Below are positions 60,919-64,000 of a stretch of DNA of 64,000 nt, piece after piece. The notes beneath the pieces were generated by a model, which saw nothing but the letters and a program-made list of their open reading frames with translations, was not told the origin of the DNA and ran no database searches. This stretch comes from Streptomyces profundus (GTDB lineage Bacteria > Actinomycetota > Actinomycetes > Streptomycetales > Streptomycetaceae). The DNA is taken from positions 4,090,501 to 4,154,500 of the forward strand of contig NZ_CP082362.1 of NCBI RefSeq assembly GCF_020740535.1. Reading direction: 5' to 3'. Within the stretch, counting starts at the first letter, position 1; every line of letters starts with the position of its first letter. The position numbers and the translations under genes are program-made.

Positions 60919-63288
60919 GTGTCGGGCGAGTCCCCGGACAAGTCGGATCGGGAGCGAGTGTCATCGGAGAAGACGTCTGAGGACCCCGGAAGGGTTCCGC
61001 AGGACGAGAAGGTTCCCGAGGACGAGAACGAGAAGGCCGGGAAGCCGGCCGAGGGGGATGGGCGCGAGGGGGCGGCCGATGCCGGGGCCGAGGGGATAGC
61101 CGAGGCTTCCCCCGGCGATGCCGAGGACGAGACGGAAGACGCCCAGAGCGCCTCTCAGGCGCCGGGCGAGGCGACGACGGTGCTCCGGGTGCCGGAGTCG
61201 CCGGAGGATGAGGACGGGGCCGCTGGGGACCGCGATGACCGCCTGACGACGGAGCTGCGGGTTCCGCCCGCCGAGGTCCGCGAGGCGGAGGAGGCCGCCG
61301 GGGAAGCCGGGGAAGTCGAGGGGGACGACACGTCCGCCGACGGCGGCGACCACGCGACGACGATGCTGCGGGTTCCCGCCGAGCCGCCGGAGGGCGAAGG
61401 GAAGCCCGGCGAGAAGCCTGACGGGAAGGCGGGGGAGGGCGACCGGCGCGAGGGCGCCGAGGGCGCCGAGGCGGAGACCTTGGTCACCGCCGCGCCGGGC
61501 GCCGAGCCGGACGGCGATGGCGACGCCGGCGCGTCGGACGAGGGCGGCGAGGGTGACCGGGGCGGCGAGGGTGACCGGGGCGGTGACGCGGATGCCACGG
61601 CGATGTTGCGGCTCCCCGCTTCGGCGAAGGATGAACCGGGTGAGCCGGACGAACCAGACGAACCGCGCCCCGAGTCGGCCGACGACACCGAGGGGTCCGG
61701 GAAAACGAAGGCCCCCGGAGAGGCCGGCGAGGCCGGAAAAGCCGAGGAGGCCGAGGAGGTAAACGAGCCCAGGGAGGCCGACGGCGCCACGGGATCCGAG
61801 GAGTCGGAGGCCGGCGAGGCGTCCGGGAGGCCGGATGTCACCGCCGTGCTGCCCGCCCCCGGCGACGTTCCCCCCAAACCGCCCGCGCCCCCCACGCCCC
61901 CCAAGGAGCCCAGGGAGCCCAGGGAGCCCGCGAAGCCGGCCGCCGCGCCCGACGTTCCGCCGCCGCCGACCGAGGCGCCGCCGCCGGCGGATTCACAGCG
62001 CGACCCGTTGGAGTTGCTCGCCGCACTGACCAACCGCCCGCCGCCCTCGCCCACTCCGCTGCGCACCGCGCTGCGACGGGTGAAGATCTGGACGCCGCTG
62101 GTGGTGTTGCTGCTGGTCGTCTTCGTGGTGGCCCAGTCGCTGCGCCCGCTGCCGGATCCGGAGCTGCGTCTGACCGGCGCCCAGGCGCACACCCTCGCGG
62201 GTGAGCTGGACTCGGTGCCGTGGCCGGCGACCGGGCAGGCGCGGGTGGACGTGGTCGGCCTCGGCACGCTGGGTTCCTCCGGCGATGAGGAGCCGGTGCC
62301 GATCGCCTCGGTCGCGAAGGTGATGACCGCCTATGTGATCCTCCGCGACCACCCGATGGAGGCGGAGGAGGAGCTGGGAGAGATGATCCCGGTCGACCAA
62401 CAGGCCGAGGACGACGCGGCGTTGAGCGAGGAAAACGAATCCATCGTGGAGGTGACGGCCGGTACGGAGCTGAGTCAGCGGGAGGCGCTACAGGCCGTCA
62501 TGATCGCCTCGGCGAACAACGTGGCCCGTTTGCTCGCCCGTTGGGACGCCGGTTCCGAGGAGGCGTTCGTCGCGAAGATGAACGAGGCCGCGGCCGAGTT
62601 GGGCATGGAGAACACCACCTACACCGACCCCAGCGGGCTGCGCTCGGAGACGGTCAGCACCGCCGCCGACCAGGTGAGACTCGCGAAGGCGGTGATGGAG
62701 GACCCGGTCTTCCGCGAGGTGGCGCGGATGCCCAGCTATGAGGACAGCGAGGGGCGGCTGCACTACAACTGGAACCATCTGGTGTCGGTGAACGGGGTGA
62801 TCGGCATCAAGACCGGCACCACCACCTCGGCCGGCGGCAATCTGATGTTCGCCGCCGAGCAGGAGGTCGGTGGGACCACCCAGTTGATCGTGGGCGCGGT
62901 GTTGGCTCAACCTCCGCACCCGTCCGACAACTCGATCCTGACCGGGGCCTTGACGGCGAGTGACGAGCTGATCCGGTTCACCCAGGGGCAGTTGACGGAC
63001 GAGCCGCTCTTCGCCGCAGGCGACACGGTCGGTGAGGTCGACGACGGGCTCGGCGGCAGCGTGCCCGTGGTGGTGACGGAGGACGTTCCGGTGGTGGGTT
63101 GGCCCGGCCTTGAGGTCCGGCTGGCCCTGACCGCGGCGGGTGACGGGGTGCCGGGTTCGGCCGAGGCCGGAACGGTGGTGGGCACGCTCTCCGTCGGTGG
63201 GGGAGCTGGCGCCGTCGAGGTGCCGGTCGCGTTGGCCGACGACCTGGCGGAGCCCGGCTTCGGCACGCGGCTCACGCGCATCGGTTGA
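60919..63288 (+). CDS. D-alanyl-D-alanine carboxypeptidase with long acidic N-terminal region
   Basis: A 789-aa protein. Residues 1-385 are acidic, disordered (Glu, Asp, Gly, Ala, Pro) and cytoplasmic, with five Thr motifs of the form TTxLRVP at about 86, 110, 147, 227 and 308. A membrane helix lies at about 390-410. The outer S11 peptidase domain has S464-x-x-K467, S531-A-N533 and K631-T-G633. It trims peptidoglycan stem peptides. The long cytoplasmic part is not needed for catalysis and may be phosphorylated. GTG 60919 follows GAGGAGG. Confidence 0.9.
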   Translation: MSGESPDKSDRERVSSEKTSEDPGRVPQDEKVPEDENEKAGKPAEGDGREGAADAGAEGIAEASPGDAEDETEDAQSASQAPGEATTVLRVPESPEDEDGAAGDRDDRLTTELRVPPAEVREAEEAAGEAGEVEGDDTSADGGDHATTMLRVPAEPPEGEGKPGEKPDGKAGEGDRREGAEGAEAETLVTAAPGAEPDGDGDAGASDEGGEGDRGGEGDRGGDADATAMLRLPASAKDEPGEPDEPDEPRPESADDTEGSGKTKAPGEAGEAGKAEEAEEVNEPREADGATGSEESEAGEASGRPDVTAVLPAPGDVPPKPPAPPTPPKEPREPREPAKPAAAPDVPPPPTEAPPPADSQRDPLELLAALTNRPPPSPTPLRTALRRVKIWTPLVVLLLVVFVVAQSLRPLPDPELRLTGAQAHTLAGELDSVPWPATGQARVDVVGLGTLGSSGDEEPVPIASVAKVMTAYVILRDHPMEAEEELGEMIPVDQQAEDDAALSEENESIVEVTAGTELSQREALQAVMIASANNVARLLARWDAGSEEAFVAKMNEAAAELGMENTTYTDPSGLRSETVSTAADQVRLAKAVMEDPVFREVARMPSYEDSEGRLHYNWNHLVSVNGVIGIKTGTTTSAGGNLMFAAEQEVGGTTQLIVGAVLAQPPHPSDNSILTGALTASDELIRFTQGQLTDEPLFAAGDTVGEVDDGLGGSVPVVVTEDVPVVGWPGLEVRLALTAAGDGVPGSAEAGTVVGTLSVGGGAGAVEVPVALADDLAEPGFGTRLTRIG

Positions 63289-63324
63289 CCCCGCGCGGCG
63301 CGGCCTCCCCCGGCCGCGTCCCGC

Positions 63325-63360
63325 CCGCGCCCACCGCCCCGAACGGGCAGGTGGGCGCGG
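63325..63360 (+). terminator. Hairpin after the carboxypeptidase gene
   Basis: CCGCGCCCACC (63325-63335) pairs with GGTGGGCGCGG (63350-63360), with a nested GCCC/GGGC. It lies 37 bp after the stop. Confidence 0.65.
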
Positions 63361-63475
63361 TGGGTTGACAGGGTGCGCAACGGCGCGTCCGGTCGGCGGC
63401 TCGGGGCTGCCGACCAGGCGTGCCGCACGCTACAGTCGGAGCCCGTGACGGCTGGCGAAGCGTGAGGGGGCGCCG

Positions 63476-63568
63476 GTGGACTGTCCTTCTTGTGGCTCGG
63501 GCGAGGGCCGCAGGCTCAACAACGGCAACTGGGTGTGCGAAGACTGTGGCGCGGTCACCGCAGGATGA
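63476..63568 (+). CDS. Zinc-ribbon microprotein, 30 aa
   Basis: GTG 63476 opens a 30-residue frame with two CxxC knuckles: C3-x-x-C6 in DCPSCGSG and C21-x-x-C24 in WVCEDCGAV, separated by 14 residues (RRLNNGN in the turn). This is a complete zinc ribbon. GAGGGGG lies 5 nt before. It overlaps the next small gene by 23 bp. Role unknown; it could bind nucleic acid or be a metal module. Confidence 0.55.
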   Translation: MDCPSCGSGEGRRLNNGNWVCEDCGAVTAG

Positions 63569-63725
63569 GGCCGCGTGGCGGGATCTGGACCCGGCCACGC
63601 GGGAGAGGCTCGATTTCCTCGACCCCGAGGACTTCACCGTGGGCCCCACCGCCGAGGGCGCCGCGCAGTGGGAACGTTTCACGGCCATCCTCGACAAGGC
63701 GGAGAACTACCGCACGCCCCACTGA
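63546..63725 (+). CDS. Small acidic protein overlapping the zinc-ribbon gene
   Basis: A 59-aa protein: ARSPQDEAAWRDLDPATRER, LDFLDPEDFTVGPTAEGAAQ and WERFTAILDKAENYRTPH. The composition and phrasing look coding. GTG 63546 lies within the zinc-ribbon frame. The two could also be one ancestral gene split by a frameshift near 63560. Family not recognised. Confidence 0.55.
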   Translation: MARSPQDEAAWRDLDPATRERLDFLDPEDFTVGPTAEGAAQWERFTAILDKAENYRTPH

Positions 63726-63780
63726 CCCGCCCGGCCGCTCGGACACCACGGACACCACGGGCACCACGGGCACCGCGCGC

Positions 63781-64000
63781 TCAGTGTGAGTGACGGGGGA
63801 CCGCGTCGCCGCTGCCGCCGGTGAGGAAGTCGAGGTCGGCGCCCTCGTCGGCCTGGGTCACATGGTCCACATAGAGCTTCGCCCAGCCCCTGCGCGGCGG
63901 TTCGTCCACCGGTTCGGCCCGTGGCTCGCGGGCGCGGGCGGCGAGTTCGTCCGGGGCCACGTCCAGGTCGAGGCGGCGCGCCGCCACGTCGATCTCGATC
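63781..64000 (-). CDS. ilvD: Dihydroxy-acid dehydratase, C-terminal end (partial)
   Basis: The frame enters from the right edge and ends at 63781. The sequence RRLDLDVAPDELAARARE, then RGWAKLYVDHVTQADEGADL and DFLTGGSGDAVPRHSH matches the IlvD C-terminus, the fourth shared step of branched-chain amino-acid synthesis. The Fe-S cysteines and active site lie outside the window. Confidence 0.9.
   Translation of the reverse strand, partial: IEIDVAARRLDLDVAPDELAARAREPRAEPVDEPPRRGWAKLYVDHVTQADEGADLDFLTGGSGDAVPRHSH

Noticed and set aside
1..64000. CRISPR array or large secondary-metabolite cluster
   Set aside because: No regularly spaced repeats with unique spacers, and no PKS, NRPS or terpene-synthase genes were seen.

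Overview
The window is high-GC actinobacterial DNA. GTG starts, GGAGG-type ribosome sites, XRE-DUF5753/DUF397 pairs, DUF574-type methyltransferases, TraB/FtsK conjugation and RepSA-type replication all point to Streptomyces or a close relative. No species can be named from the sequence alone.

The left 25 kb is an accessory array built on one attachment site. A perfect 45-bp sequence, the 3' half of a tRNA-Arg gene with a CCT anticodon loop, occurs three times in the same orientation (5456-5500, 18098-18142, 25156-25200). No intact tRNA is present, so the functional gene should lie left of base 1. The copies divide the region into three blocks. Block A (1-5455) carries a type I restriction-modification operon (end of hsdM, hsdS, hsdR) and a small Cys-rich protein. 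Block B (5501-18097) looks like a complete actinomycete integrative and conjugative element: integrase, excisionase, RepSA-like initiator, small membrane protein, TraB translocase, a GntR regulator with twin operators, an atypically AT-rich P-loop ATPase as cargo, a Prim-Pol operon, an XRE-TPR regulator and a phosphotransferase. Block C (18143-25155) has no integrase and carries four disrupted genes, but keeps a clean four-gene minus-strand cluster: a Nudix-winged-helix regulator, a nucleosidase with an extra C-terminal region, a 662-aa membrane protein and a 177-aa membrane protein. The nucleosidase and the large membrane protein share a short RHIM-like motif. This is the best candidate for an undescribed system, possibly a nucleotide-depleting immune module.

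From 25.2 kb on, the window reads as chromosome. It holds two XRE-DUF5753/DUF397 sets, two DUF574-type methyltransferases, a secreted alpha-amylase with MalR-like promoter repeats, an aldo/keto reductase, a LuxR regulator divergent from an SDR, a stand-alone LigD phosphoesterase domain, and galU convergent with an NLR-like NACHT ATPase. Next come two MFS transporters, KDPG aldolase, an AhpD-like protein, a hexapeptide acetyltransferase, a dual-specificity phosphatase, a PEP-synthase-like protein coupled to a membrane protein, a GlxA-type regulator divergent from an amino-acid permease, an HNH lipoprotein, exonuclease III, and a VOC protein divergent from TetR across twin palindromes. The right end has an LLM oxidoreductase, a GPP34 protein, a D-Ala-D-Ala carboxypeptidase with a long acidic repeat-bearing N-terminus, overlapping microproteins and the end of ilvD.

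Defence functions concentrate in the array (type I RM, the AT-rich ATPase, the nucleosidase module, a broken Uma2 nuclease), with the NACHT protein about 12 kb away in the chromosome.
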